A stretch of 64,000 bases of DNA from Virgifigura deserti (lineage in GTDB: Bacteria; Pseudomonadota; Alphaproteobacteria; Dongiales; Dongiaceae): NCBI GenBank assembly GCA_003576685.1, contig QOZR01000010.1, forward strand, positions 159,392 through 223,391. The letters are read 5' to 3'. Shown one piece after another: positions 1 to 8,167 of this stretch. The notes under the pieces were generated by a model. That model searched no databases, was not told the DNA's origin, and saw only the letters and a program-made list of their open reading frames with translations. Within the stretch, counting starts at the first letter, position 1, and each line of letters starts with the position of its first letter. The translations under genes and the position numbers were made by a program.

Positions 1-2
1 AA

Positions 3-89
3 GGGAACGGGACAACGCCTGTCTCGGTTTCTGAATCTTCCGCGGGCGTCCCCGGCTCGGCGTTCAAGGATGACGGAGTTTGCTCATGA
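3..89 (+). CDS. possible 3' end of an upstream gene (partial)
   Basis: The frame ending at the TGA at 87-89 stays open to the left edge. That TGA overlaps the ATG at 86 of the next gene as ATGA, the coupling seen repeatedly elsewhere in this window. The readable tail ends in SAFKDDGVCS. It may be the end of a cytochrome c or quinoprotein dehydrogenase gene, given the neighbour, but a second frame is also open here and nothing in the tail identifies a family. Confidence 0.25.
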   Translation, partial: GNGTTPVSVSESSAGVPGSAFKDDGVCS

Positions 90-931
90 CCTCGAAGAAC
101 TCTCGGCGGGCGGGACTCGCCGCCGCTCTCATCCTCGCGGTCGGCGTCGCCGGCCATGTGCCCGAGACGGGGCGGGCGGCCACCGCCGAGGCGGTGGACC
201 GCTCGACCCTGCGGGTGTGCGCGGATCCTAGCAATCCGCCCTTCTCGACGGAGGCGGGCGACGGGTTCGAGAACAAGATCGCGGAACTCCTCGCCAAGGA
301 ACTGGGCGTTCCCGTCCGGTATACCTGGTACCCCGATACCATGGGGTTCATCCGCAACACCTTGCGGGCCCGGAAATGCGATCTGGTGATGGGCACCACC
401 ACCGCAAATGAGCTGCTGCAGAACACCAATCCCTATTACCGCTCGGCCTACAGCCTCGTATATCGGGAGGATTCGGACCTCTCCATCAGTTCGATCAACG
501 ATCCGGTCCTGAAGAGGCTTAAGATCGGTGCTATCGCCGCAACCCCGCCGATAGACCTGTTGGTGCAGAACGGCCTGCTGACGCAATTGCGGCCCTATCA
601 GCTGCTGGTCGATACCCGTCACTATGATCCGGGGTATGACGTCGTCCACGACGTGGCGATCGGCGAGATTGATGTCGGGATCGTGTGGGGGCCGATCGCC
701 GGCTACTACGCGAAGCAGGAAGACACGCCATTGACCATCGTGCCGCTGCATTCCGAGGCCGGCGGCCCGCATCTCGATTATCGAATCACGATGGGCGTCC
801 GTCCCAATGAACCGGAGTGGAAGCGCGAGATCAACCGGCTGATCCGCAAGACGCAGCCCGAGATCAACCGGATTCTCCTCGACTATGGCGTGCCGCTCCT
901 CGACGAGATGGGCAAGCCGATCAAACCCTGA
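86..931 (+). CDS. quinoprotein dehydrogenase-associated substrate-binding protein (XoxJ/MoxJ-like)
   Basis: This is a periplasmic binding protein of the family that travels with PQQ-dependent methanol or alcohol dehydrogenases (MoxJ/XoxJ, SBP_bac_3 fold). An N-terminal signal peptide (hydrophobic stretch AALILAVGVAGHV) is followed by RVCADPSNPPFS, the usual opening of the mature domain, then a typical two-lobe binding fold. The ATG at 86 is chosen because GGAG lies 7 bases upstream; a TTG at 80 is the alternative. Family members are thought to help dehydrogenase maturation or activity rather than to import a solute. The dehydrogenase and cytochrome expected beside it would lie left of the window. 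Its stop overlaps the convergent ABC ATPase gene by 11 bases. Confidence 0.85.
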   Translation: MTSKNSRRAGLAAALILAVGVAGHVPETGRAATAEAVDRSTLRVCADPSNPPFSTEAGDGFENKIAELLAKELGVPVRYTWYPDTMGFIRNTLRARKCDLVMGTTTANELLQNTNPYYRSAYSLVYREDSDLSISSINDPVLKRLKIGAIAATPPIDLLVQNGLLTQLRPYQLLVDTRHYDPGYDVVHDVAIGEIDVGIVWGPIAGYYAKQEDTPLTIVPLHSEAGGPHLDYRITMGVRPNEPEWKREINRLIRKTQPEINRILLDYGVPLLDEMGKPIKP

Positions 932-1661
932 ATTCATCCCCGCCGTTCAACCGCTGTCGAATCGACTCGATGATCGCCGGGTCGTTCCGCTCGCAACGGG
1001 GAATGTCGATCGGCAGATCCATGACGATTGAGCCCGGGGCGGAGGACAGCAGAATGATGCGGTCCGCCAGAACCGCCGCTTCGCGGGTGTCGTGGGTGAC
1101 GAACAGCACCGTGGTCGGATGCGCCCGCCAAATCTCCAGGAGCAGGAGCCGCAGCCGATCGGCGGTCGGTTCGTCCAGCGAAACGAAGGGCTCGTCCATA
1201 AGGAGCAGGTCGGGCTGAACGGCAAAAGCCCGGACGAGTGCCACCCGGCGACTCATGCCGACCGACAGCCGCTCGGGATAGGCGTGCGGAAATTCCTGTA
1301 GCTCCGTGGCGGCCAGAAGGTCCTCGACGATGCCGGAGGCGGCCTGTTCCGGGGTCAGCACAAGCTTGATGTTCTCGATGACCGTGCGCCATGGAAGCAG
1401 CCGGGGGTTCTGGAACACGTAACCGATCACCGGCTCTTCCTTGCCTGGTGCGGTCGGCAGGGAGACTTGTCCGTCGAAGTCGCGATCGAGCCCGGCGATA
1501 ATGTTGAGCAGGGTCGTCTTGCCGCAACCGGAGGGTCCGAGCAGGCAGACGAACTCGCCTCGGCGCGCGGTGAATCGCAGATCCTTCAGCGCGATATGCG
1601 GGGCAGCCCGGCCCACCGCGGGATAGCGCTTCAGGCGGACGTCGATCTCCAGGCCGCTCAT
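921..1661 (-). CDS. ABC transporter ATP-binding protein, NitT/TauT type
   Basis: This is the cytoplasmic ATPase of an importer whose permease and binding protein are the next two genes upstream. Visible motifs are Walker A (GPSGCGKTT), Walker B (LLLMDEP) and the H-loop FVTHD. The signature reads LSVGMSRR where the family normally has LSGGM/LSGGQ, so the second motif residue is Val instead of Gly. The length of 246 residues is normal. The ATG at 1661 overlaps the permease stop as ATGA; an in-frame ATG at 1670 is less likely. The same frame stays open far upstream through the permease gene, but that part is not protein-like. The solute is unknown; an aromatic or organic acid, a sulfonate or a metal chelate would all fit this subfamily. 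Confidence 0.9.
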   Translation of the reverse strand: MSGLEIDVRLKRYPAVGRAAPHIALKDLRFTARRGEFVCLLGPSGCGKTTLLNIIAGLDRDFDGQVSLPTAPGKEEPVIGYVFQNPRLLPWRTVIENIKLVLTPEQAASGIVEDLLAATELQEFPHAYPERLSVGMSRRVALVRAFAVQPDLLLMDEPFVSLDEPTADRLRLLLLEIWRAHPTTVLFVTHDTREAAVLADRIILLSSAPGSIVMDLPIDIPRCERNDPAIIESIRQRLNGGDEFRV

Positions 1662-2434
1662 CGCCGCCATCGGTTGGCACGCCGTTCGAGAGGCTGGAGA
1701 ATCGCGAGCTCGATGAACTGGATCACGCCTACGAACGCGATCGTGTAGGCGAGGATGCTCGCGACATCGAAGAACTGGAAGAACAGGTGGATCTGGAAAC
1801 CTACGCCGTTGCTGCGCCCCAGCAGTTCGACCACGAGCACGATCTTCCAGATGAGGGCCAGCCCGGAGCGCGACGCAGCGACGATGAAGGGCAAGAGTTC
1901 GGGCAGGATCACATGGCGCAGCGTCTTGGCGCGTCCGAGCCGAAAGACCTGGGCCATCTCCAGATGGTCCTTGTTCAGCGTTCTTGCGCCCTCGCGCAAG
2001 GTGACGATGACGTTTGGAATCTTGTTGACCGCCACCGCCGCGATCGCCGCGGCCTCGATCAGCCCGAACCAGACATAGCAAAGCACGATCGTGACGAGGG
2101 CCGGGATGTTGAGGAAGAGAACCAGCCAGGAATCGAAGAAGCGGTCGAGCGACCTCGATCGGCCCATGGCGATACCGATGGGGACACCGACGAGCATTGC
2201 CAAGGTGAAGCTGGCGGCCACACGGGCCAGCGTGATCCCGACATGCCAGAGCAGCTCGCCATCGCGAATTCCGGCCACCAGCACGGAAAACACCACGGCC
2301 GGTGGCGGCAACAGGCGGGCATCCGTGAGCGCCGATGCTACATGCCAGATCAGCAGAAGCGCCGCGGCCGACGCGGCGTGCCACCAGACGGCGGACCAGG
2401 GTGTCGGTGCGTTCAGTAGGTGACGTGTTGCCAA
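1658..2434 (-). CDS. ABC transporter permease, NitT/TauT type
   Basis: This inner-membrane permease has 258 residues, about six hydrophobic segments and a BPD_transp_1 domain. The EAA-like loop is visible around LGRAKTLRHVILPELLPFI, the contact for the ATPase. The start is a TTG at 2434 preceded by GCAGGGA, which makes the gene overlap the 3' end of the binding-protein gene by 22 bases. Its stop overlaps the ATPase start by four bases. The three genes therefore look like one translationally coupled operon read leftwards from about 3402. Confidence 0.88.
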   Translation of the reverse strand: MATRHLLNAPTPWSAVWWHAASAAALLLIWHVASALTDARLLPPPAVVFSVLVAGIRDGELLWHVGITLARVAASFTLAMLVGVPIGIAMGRSRSLDRFFDSWLVLFLNIPALVTIVLCYVWFGLIEAAAIAAVAVNKIPNVIVTLREGARTLNKDHLEMAQVFRLGRAKTLRHVILPELLPFIVAASRSGLALIWKIVLVVELLGRSNGVGFQIHLFFQFFDVASILAYTIAFVGVIQFIELAILQPLERRANRWRR

Positions 2435-3402
2435 AAGGTCCCTGCCTGGAGCTCACGGCTCTTGCCGACAAGCTCTTCGCCGCCGAGCTCCGCCATCAGC
2501 GCGAAGGCGCGTGCCGCGTCCGCTCGTTCGGCGTTGCCCCAGCTTTCCGGGATGCCCTGGCGAAAGCTGTCCCGAAGCGCCCGAAAGGTCGCCTCGTCCG
2601 ACGCCCCCATCATCGGGCGGAGGCGCTCCCACTCGGCTTCAGATTGCTCGAGAATCCGTTTTGCCTTGCGGCTTGCGCGGACCAGGGCGGAGACGGCGTC
2701 GCGATGCGCCTCGCCCCAGCTTTCGTCGAACACATAGCCGAGCAGCGGCAGGTCCGAGCCGATGCCGAGCTCGCGCGCCGCCGCCTCTACGCTGATCACG
2801 GTTCGGAAGCCTTTGGCTTCGAGCGGCGCCAGGTAATTCCAGTAGTTGATGATGGCGTCGATCCGGCCGAGCCGGATCTGCTCGTTGAGCAGCGGCGGCG
2901 CGCCAAACACCGCGTCGACCTCTCCGGCCAGGTCCATGCCATGCCGCTCCCTGGCCAGGGCGCGTATCAGCAGCCAGCTCTTGTCGGCGGGCCCGCCGGC
3001 GATGCCCAGGCGCTTGCCCTTCAGATCGGATAGTGTCCGGATCGGCGATTCGGCCGGGACCATCAACGCCCCGACGGCGGTGGAATAGGGAACGAAGGTG
3101 AAGTCGGCGCCGGCCGCGCGCTGTCGCGACACCCAAATCCAGTCGGTGACGATCACATCGACCTTTCCCGCCTGCAGGGCCACCGCGGTCGCATCCTTTC
3201 CCGCGAGTTCGACCACCTCGACGTCGATGCCTTCCGCCTTGTCCAAGCCATGCGTCTTGATGACGTCGAGCTCCCAGGAGACGGTGCCGAACTTCAGAAT
3301 GCCGACCCGCACCGTCTCGGCCGCCGCGGGAGTGGCGGCCAGGGCGAGGCAGGACAAAGCGATGGCGATCAACAGGTGTCTTGCGCGGTGCTGCGGAGTC
3401 AT
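2413..3402 (-). CDS. ABC transporter substrate-binding protein, NitT/TauT type
   Basis: This is the periplasmic component of the importer. Residues 1-28 are a signal peptide ending in AAAE. The mature part has the NMT1/SsuA-like pattern VRVGILKFGTVSWELDVI, then DVIVTDWIWVSRQ and LKGKRLGIAGGPADKSW. The length of 329 residues is normal. It is the first gene of the three-gene operon. Homologous SBPs occur beside PQQ alcohol dehydrogenase loci, which suggests but does not show a role in alcohol metabolism or in acquiring a cofactor metal. Sulfonates, nitrate analogues and pyrimidine precursors are alternative solutes for this broad family. Confidence 0.85.
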   Translation of the reverse strand: MTPQHRARHLLIAIALSCLALAATPAAAETVRVGILKFGTVSWELDVIKTHGLDKAEGIDVEVVELAGKDATAVALQAGKVDVIVTDWIWVSRQRAAGADFTFVPYSTAVGALMVPAESPIRTLSDLKGKRLGIAGGPADKSWLLIRALARERHGMDLAGEVDAVFGAPPLLNEQIRLGRIDAIINYWNYLAPLEAKGFRTVISVEAAARELGIGSDLPLLGYVFDESWGEAHRDAVSALVRASRKAKRILEQSEAEWERLRPMMGASDEATFRALRDSFRQGIPESWGNAERADAARAFALMAELGGEELVGKSRELQAGTFWQHVTY

Positions 3403-3463
3403 GGAAGCTCTTTTCTCGCCTCCCTCATTGCCGGTCGAAGCGTCGGCTCACGGCACATGGTGG

Positions 3464-3516
3464 CTAGAGCGCGATCCGATCAGGTTGGATCAACCTGATC
3501 GGTCAATCGCCCTCTA
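3464..3516. repeat. REP-like palindromic element, copy 1
   Basis: An imperfect palindrome begins CTAGAG and ends CTCTA. Its core is a perfect 12-base inverted repeat (CCGATCAGGTTG at 3476-3487, complement at 3491-3502, 3-base centre). The outer arms TAGAGCGCGAT and ATCGCCCTCTA pair with one mismatch. It lies between the binding-protein gene and 3650-4177. It resembles the short CTAGAG-bounded intergenic hairpins common in alphaproteobacteria. Confidence 0.7.
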
Positions 3517-3526
3517 TTTCGAATAA

Positions 3527-3580
3527 CTAGAGACTGATTCACCGATCACATCGATTCGATGTGATCGGATCAGGCTCTAG
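3527..3580. repeat. REP-like palindromic element, copy 2
   Basis: A second CTAGAG...CTCTAG hairpin starts 10 bases after copy 1. The core is a perfect 13-base inverted repeat (CCGATCACATCGA at 3542-3554, complement at 3556-3568) with a single-base centre. The outer arms CTAGAGACTGAT and ATCAGGCTCTAG pair with one mismatch, leaving a 3-base bulge. The two copies share architecture and outer sequence but differ in the core, so they are related elements and not a recent tandem duplication. Confidence 0.7.
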
Positions 3581-3649
3581 GCGGCATGCTAGATCGCGGT
3601 TCCGCCGCTTCGCAACCCGGCAGGCCGCTCGATGAATGTCCCGTATCCA

Positions 3650-4177
3650 TCACTCGGGTTCGGATGGCTTCAGAAGCCGGTGACGAAGTAGATAGGACAC
3701 GCCGCGCGACCATGATTCGTCGGTGTTGCCGCGGAGGTCGGCGCTCATGGCTCGAAGCGGCTTGCCCGTCGCCGTGTCCCATAGCTGAAGATTGATGTTG
3801 AGGATCAAGTTGCTCACCTTCTGGACCGTGCCTGTAATCGCCACTTCGGCGCCCAGAGAGCGGCCGATCCGCGCGGCGCATCCGTTGCAGCCATGGAGAT
3901 AGCCCGCCGCCTGAATCCGGTCCCGGGCCGGCGCCAAGTCGATCACGGCATATCGACCCGAAGCGGCAAGCTCCCGGCGCAATTGCTCGCTGATGAGGGC
4001 AAGCCGCTTCTGCTCGTCGGGCCTGACGTCTTCCATTGCGCCCTGCAGGCTCGTGTCGATGAGCTCGAAATCAAAGACCGCGGCCTCGATCGGCTGTTGC
4101 GCCGCATCACTTCGCGAAGCGGAGGCGAACGCCGCCAACACGAAAAGAAGCAGCCCGACTCCCGTTCGACGCGTCAT
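3650..4177 (-). CDS. exported DUF3280/DUF2380-like protein
   Basis: A signal peptide (MTRRTGVGLLLFVLAAFASA) is followed by about 150 residues starting AVFDFELIDTSLQG. This opening and the later GAEVAITGTVQKVSNLILNINLQL match my recollection of a small family of periplasmic proteins of unknown function found near quinoprotein alcohol dehydrogenase genes. A CxxC pair (GCNGCAARIG) could form a disulfide or bind metal. The ATG at 4177 is chosen because it starts the signal peptide directly and has CCAGGAGA upstream; ATGs at 4189 and 4210 are possible. The exact DUF number is from memory. Confidence 0.65.
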   Translation of the reverse strand: MTRRTGVGLLLFVLAAFASASRSDAAQQPIEAAVFDFELIDTSLQGAMEDVRPDEQKRLALISEQLRRELAASGRYAVIDLAPARDRIQAAGYLHGCNGCAARIGRSLGAEVAITGTVQKVSNLILNINLQLWDTATGKPLRAMSADLRGNTDESWSRGVSYLLRHRLLKPSEPE

Positions 4178-4249
4178 GTCTCCTGGCATCGCCTTCTCCC
4201 TGATCGCCAAAGCGCCGGCAGATCCGCGTGCGGTTGTATGCGGTGGGCG

Positions 4250-4278
4250 TTGACGTTATCGTGAGAACAAAAATTAAT
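4250..4278 (+). promoter_or_regulatory. candidate sigma-70-type promoter for the PQQ-associated ABC operon
   Basis: TTGACG at 4250-4255 and ATTAAT at 4273-4278 are separated by 17 bases, in an unusually AT-rich patch upstream of the TTG start at 4335. The -35 matches five of six consensus bases and the -10 four of six. It would read through 4335-8836. Confidence 0.45.
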
Positions 4279-4334
4279 TCAGCTTAGCACGGTTCGGCGC
4301 ATTCAACGGTGCGAAGCTGATCGGAGGCAAGGTA

Positions 4335-5540
4335 TTGCGCTTTTTACGAACCTCTCCCATCGGGGTTGTTGTCGGGATGCTGGCGGCTTTCACCGGGGCA
4401 TTTGCCCAGGATAAACAGGCCGATGTCGCCACCGTTCCGATCGCCTACATCACCGAACGGATCGCGCATGTGCCGCTCTCCCTCGTTGAGCCGATCCTGA
4501 CCGATGCGGGGGTGCAGGGCGCCCGGCTGGGCATCGCCGACAACAACACGACCGGGCGCTTCCTGGGGCAGAAGTTCGTGCTCGACGAGGCGGTGGTGCC
4601 GGAGGGCGGCGACGTGGGCGCGGCGTTCGAGGCGCTGCTGGCCGCCGGCCACAGGCTGATCGTCGCCGATCTGCAAGCTGACGACCTGCTGGCGATCGCC
4701 GATTTGCCGGCGGCGCGGGACGTCCTGATCTTCAACACCCGGGCGCCGGACGACGCCCTGCGCAACGATGCGTGCCGGGCAAACGTCCTGCACGTCATCC
4801 CGAGCCGGGCGATGCGGGCCGACGCGCTGGCCCAGTATCTCGTCTGGAAGAAGTGGCGCGACTGGTTCCTGATCGTGGGGGCGGGCGACGGCGACCGGCG
4901 CTATGCCGAGGCGATCCGCCGCGCCGCCACCAAGTTCGGCGCCGAGATCGTCGGCGCGCGCGATTACGACGCCGGCTCCACGGCGCGCCGCACCGATACC
5001 GGCCACGCGCAGATCCAGAAGCAGATGCCGGTGTTGACCCAGGGCGAGGGCTACGACGTCGTCGTGGTCGCCGACGAGAGCGATCTGTTCGGCGAGTATC
5101 TGCCCTACCGGACCTGGCTGCCGCGCCCGGTGGTCGGCACGCAAGGGCTGGTGCCGACATCCTGGCACCGCAGCTTCGAGCAATGGGGCGCGACCCAGAT
5201 GCAGAACCGCTTCCACGCGGCGGCCGGGCGCGGGATGAGCGAGCGCGACTACACCGCCTGGCTGGCGGTGCGCAGCATCGGCGAGGCGGCGACCCGGACC
5301 GACAGCACCGACGCCGCGACGATCGAGGCCTACATCCGCGGCGACGAGTTCGCGCTCGCCGGGTTCAAGGGCCTGGCGCTGACCTATCGCGCCTGGAACG
5401 GGCAGCTGCGCCAGCCGGTGCTGCTGGCGGCGCCGCGGGCGCTGGTCTCGGTCTCGCCGCAGGAGGGCTTCCTGCACCAGCACAGCGAGCTCGACACGCT
5501 CGGCTTCGACCGGCCGGAATCGACCTGCCGGCTCGACTGA
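4335..5540 (+). CDS. PQQ-dependent alcohol dehydrogenase-associated ABC substrate-binding protein
   Basis: This is a periplasmic binding protein of the branched-chain amino-acid-type fold (Peripla_BP_6). It belongs to the subfamily found with a beta-propeller, an ATPase and a PedC-like permease near PQQ alcohol dehydrogenases. A signal peptide (GVVVGMLAAFTGAFAQ) precedes VPIAYITERIAHVPLSLVEP. TTG is used as start because AGGAGGC-like purines (GGAGG at 4323-4327) sit at the right distance and no ATG fits. Related ped/lut transporters are needed for lanthanide-dependent alcohol oxidation in Pseudomonas putida and Methylorubrum. That link is from the family, not from this sequence. Confidence 0.82.
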   Translation: MRFLRTSPIGVVVGMLAAFTGAFAQDKQADVATVPIAYITERIAHVPLSLVEPILTDAGVQGARLGIADNNTTGRFLGQKFVLDEAVVPEGGDVGAAFEALLAAGHRLIVADLQADDLLAIADLPAARDVLIFNTRAPDDALRNDACRANVLHVIPSRAMRADALAQYLVWKKWRDWFLIVGAGDGDRRYAEAIRRAATKFGAEIVGARDYDAGSTARRTDTGHAQIQKQMPVLTQGEGYDVVVVADESDLFGEYLPYRTWLPRPVVGTQGLVPTSWHRSFEQWGATQMQNRFHAAAGRGMSERDYTAWLAVRSIGEAATRTDSTDAATIEAYIRGDEFALAGFKGLALTYRAWNGQLRQPVLLAAPRALVSVSPQEGFLHQHSELDTLGFDRPESTCRLD

Positions 5541-5572
5541 GGGCCGGCGCCATTGTCAGGCAGGAGATGCAC

Positions 5573-6538
5573 ATGAAGACCCAACTGAGTCTGGCCGGGG
5601 CGGCGCTGCTGGCGCTGGTCATGCCGGCGGCGGCGGAGACGATCTACGTCTCGAACGAGAAGAGCAACGACATCACGGTGATCGACGGCGAAACCCTCGA
5701 AGTCACCGCCACGGTCGCGGTCGGCCAGCGGCCGCGCGGCATCACGCTGAGCCACGACCACAAGTTCCTCTATATCTGCGCCAGCGACGACGACACGGTC
5801 GAGGTGCTCGACCTTGAAGCACTTGAGATCGTCGGCACGATGCCGTCGGGACCGGACCCGGAATTGTTCGTGCTGCATCCCGACGGCAACCCGCTCTACA
5901 TCGCCAACGAGGACGACAACATGGTCACCGTGGTCGACGTCGAGAAGGGCACGGTGCTGGCCGAGGTCCCGGTCGGCGTCGAGCCCGAGGGGATGGGGAT
6001 CAGCCCGGACGGGGCGGTGCTGGTCAACACCTCGGAGACGACCAACATGGCGCACTTCATCGACACCGCGACGCACCAGATCACCGCCAACGTGCTGGTC
6101 GACAATCGGCCGCGCTTCGCGGAGTTCAGCGGGGACGGCAAGCAAGTCTGGGTCTCCGCCGAGATCGGCGGCACGGTCAGCGTGATCGATACCGGGACGA
6201 AGGAGATCATCACGAAGATCGGCTTCGAGATCCCCGGCGTCCAGCCGGAGGCGATCCAGCCGGTCGGCGTCGCGCTGACCGACGATGGAAAATACGCCTT
6301 CGTCGCGCTCGGGCCATCGAACCGGGTCGCGGTGATCGATCAGCAGTCCTTCGAGGTGCTCGAATATCTGCTCGTCGGGCAGCGAGTGTGGCAGCTCGGC
6401 TTCAACGCCGACCAGAGCCGGCTCTACACCACCAACGGCAACAGCAACGACATCTCGGTGATCGACGTCGCCGATCGCGAGGTCGTCAAGTCGATCACCG
6501 TCGGTCAGGCCCCGTGGGGCGTCGTTGTCAAGCCGTAG
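5573..6538 (+). CDS. PQQ-catabolism-associated YVTN beta-propeller protein
   Basis: A secreted seven-bladed propeller-type protein of 321 residues. Residues 1-20 are a signal peptide, followed directly by ETIYVSNEKSNDITVID. YVTN-like blades recur about every 40 residues, for example LYIANEDDNMVTVVD, VWVSAEIGGTVSVID, AFVALGPSNRVAVID and LYTTNGNSNDISVID. The ATG at 5573 has AGGAG six bases upstream; the ATG at 5567 is too close to it. Position between the binding protein and the ATPase is the hallmark of this PQQ-linked transporter cluster. Its role is unknown; a periplasmic partner of the binding protein or of the metal ligand is plausible. Confidence 0.88.
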   Translation: MKTQLSLAGAALLALVMPAAAETIYVSNEKSNDITVIDGETLEVTATVAVGQRPRGITLSHDHKFLYICASDDDTVEVLDLEALEIVGTMPSGPDPELFVLHPDGNPLYIANEDDNMVTVVDVEKGTVLAEVPVGVEPEGMGISPDGAVLVNTSETTNMAHFIDTATHQITANVLVDNRPRFAEFSGDGKQVWVSAEIGGTVSVIDTGTKEIITKIGFEIPGVQPEAIQPVGVALTDDGKYAFVALGPSNRVAVIDQQSFEVLEYLLVGQRVWQLGFNADQSRLYTTNGNSNDISVIDVADREVVKSITVGQAPWGVVVKP

Positions 6539-7322
6539 CGAAATTGATGTTCCTGCCGAAGAGCTGCTGACCGGCGACACTGCGTCGGCGGTTCCGGCGC
6601 TGGCGGTCGAGGGGCTGAGCCACAGTTTCGGCGAGCGCAAGGCGCTCGACGGGGTATCCTTCACAATCCCGCCAGGCGCCTTCACGGTGCTGCTCGGCCA
6701 GAACGGCGCGGGCAAGACGACTCTCTTCTCGCTGGTCACGCGGCTGTACAACAATCGCAGCGGCACAATCCGCGTCTATGGCTCCGACGTGGCGCGCCGC
6801 CCGTCCGAGGCGCTTGCGCGAATCGGCGTCGTATTCCAGCAGCGCACCCTCGATCTCGACCTCACGGTCGCGCAGAACCTTCGCTATCACGCCGCCCTCC
6901 ACGGCATGAGCGGCGGCGAGGCGCGCCGGCGGATCGAGGCGGAGCTTGCCCGGCTGGCGCTATCCGACCGGGCGGGCGACAAGGTGCGCCAGCTGAGCGG
7001 CGGCCAGATCCGGCGGATCGAGATCGCCGCGGCGCTGCTCCACCGGCCGCGCTTGATGCTGCTCGACGAGCCGACGGTCGGCCTCGATATCGGCAGCCGC
7101 CAAGGCATTCTCGACCATGTGCGCCGCCTGTGTCGTGAAGATGGAATCGGCCTGCTCTGGGCCACCCATCTCATCGACGAGGTCATTCCCGGCGACCGCG
7201 TCGTCATGCTGCACAAGGGACGCGTCGTTGCCGATGGAACGGTGGAGGATGTGGCGCGCGCGGCCGGTGCCGCGACGATCCGCGACGCCTTCACCAAACT
7301 CACCGGCGCAGGTGCATCGTGA
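6525..7322 (+). CDS. ABC transporter ATP-binding protein, PQQ-alcohol dehydrogenase system
   Basis: The ATPase carries Walker A (LLGQNGAGKTTLF), Q-loop (VVFQQRT), signature LSGGQIRRIEIA, Walker B (LMLLDEPTVGLD) and H-loop (WATHLIDE). It has 265 residues in the CcmA/drug-export-like subfamily that pairs with ABC2-type permeases. The TTG at 6525 overlaps the propeller stop by 14 bases and is the only ordinary start before the domain, so the exact start is uncertain. The permease follows with a GTGA overlap. Export-type ATPase and permease combined with a periplasmic binding protein is unusual and leaves the direction of transport open. Confidence 0.88.
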   Translation: MSSRSEIDVPAEELLTGDTASAVPALAVEGLSHSFGERKALDGVSFTIPPGAFTVLLGQNGAGKTTLFSLVTRLYNNRSGTIRVYGSDVARRPSEALARIGVVFQQRTLDLDLTVAQNLRYHAALHGMSGGEARRRIEAELARLALSDRAGDKVRQLSGGQIRRIEIAAALLHRPRLMLLDEPTVGLDIGSRQGILDHVRRLCREDGIGLLWATHLIDEVIPGDRVVMLHKGRVVADGTVEDVARAAGAATIRDAFTKLTGAGAS

Positions 7323-8125
7323 CCGCTGTCCACTATCTCCGCTGCCTGAACGGGATCGTCGCGCGCGAGGCGCTCCGTTTCCTGCATCAGCGGGGCCGGT
7401 TCATCGCCGCGCTGGTGCGGCCGCTGGTCTGGCTGTTCATCTTCGCCGCGGGCTTCCGCGCGGTGCTGGGCGTCTCGATCATCCCGCCCTACGAGACCTA
7501 TGTGCTCTACGAGGTCTATATAACCCCTGGTCTGGTCGCGATGATCCAGCTGTTCAACGGTATGCAGAGTTCGCTATCCATGGTCTACGATCGCGAGATG
7601 GGCAGCATGAAGACCCTGCTCGTCAGTCCGCTGCCGCGCTGGTATCTGCTCGTCTGCAAGCTGTTCGCCGGTGTGGCGGTCTCGATTCTCCAGGTCTATG
7701 TCTTTCTCGCGATCGCCTGGTTCTGGGGTATCGAGGCGCCGGCCTATGGCTATGTCGCGGTGCTTCCCGCCTTGATCCTGTCGGGCCTGATGCTGGGCGC
7801 TTTGGGGTTGCTGCTGTCGTCGGCGATCAAGCAGCTCGAGAACTTCGCCGGGGTGATGAACTTCGTGATCTTCCCGATGTTCTTCGCATCCTCGGCGCTC
7901 TATCCGCTGTGGCGCATCAACGAATCGAGTCCGCTGCTCTATCAGATCTGCGCGGTGAATCCCTTCACCCATGCGGTCGAGTTGATCCGCTTCGCGCTGT
8001 ATGGGCAGGTCAACCCAACGGCCTCGCTTTGGGTCCTGGGCTGCTTGGTCCTGTTTCTTGGCCTAGCGATATATGGCTATGATCCTGCGCGCGGGTTGAT
8101 CGCCCGCCGCGGCGCGCCCGGATGA
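7319..8125 (+). CDS. ABC-2 type permease, PedC-like
   Basis: This integral membrane protein of 268 residues has about six hydrophobic helices in an ABC2_membrane fold. The GTG start at 7319 overlaps the ATPase stop. Characteristic stretches are GLVAMIQLFNGMQSSLSMVYDREMGSMKTLL and LENFAGVMNFVIFPMFFASSALYPLW. It corresponds to the permease called PedC in Pseudomonas alcohol loci. ABC-2 permeases usually export, so import of a metal complex through it would need the binding protein to impose direction, or the true role may be export. Confidence 0.87.
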   Translation: MTAVHYLRCLNGIVAREALRFLHQRGRFIAALVRPLVWLFIFAAGFRAVLGVSIIPPYETYVLYEVYITPGLVAMIQLFNGMQSSLSMVYDREMGSMKTLLVSPLPRWYLLVCKLFAGVAVSILQVYVFLAIAWFWGIEAPAYGYVAVLPALILSGLMLGALGLLLSSAIKQLENFAGVMNFVIFPMFFASSALYPLWRINESSPLLYQICAVNPFTHAVELIRFALYGQVNPTASLWVLGCLVLFLGLAIYGYDPARGLIARRGAPG

Positions 8126-8167
8126 CGGTTTCGACCGATGAGGAGGGCATTTATTGGAGGAGCCGCA

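Noticed and set aside
921..2471. One 516-codon minus-strand frame that seems to fuse a long arginine-rich N terminus to the ABC ATPase
   Set aside because: The first half lies out of frame over the permease gene and is low-complexity Arg/Pro text. The real ATPase begins at 1661 in an ATGA overlap.
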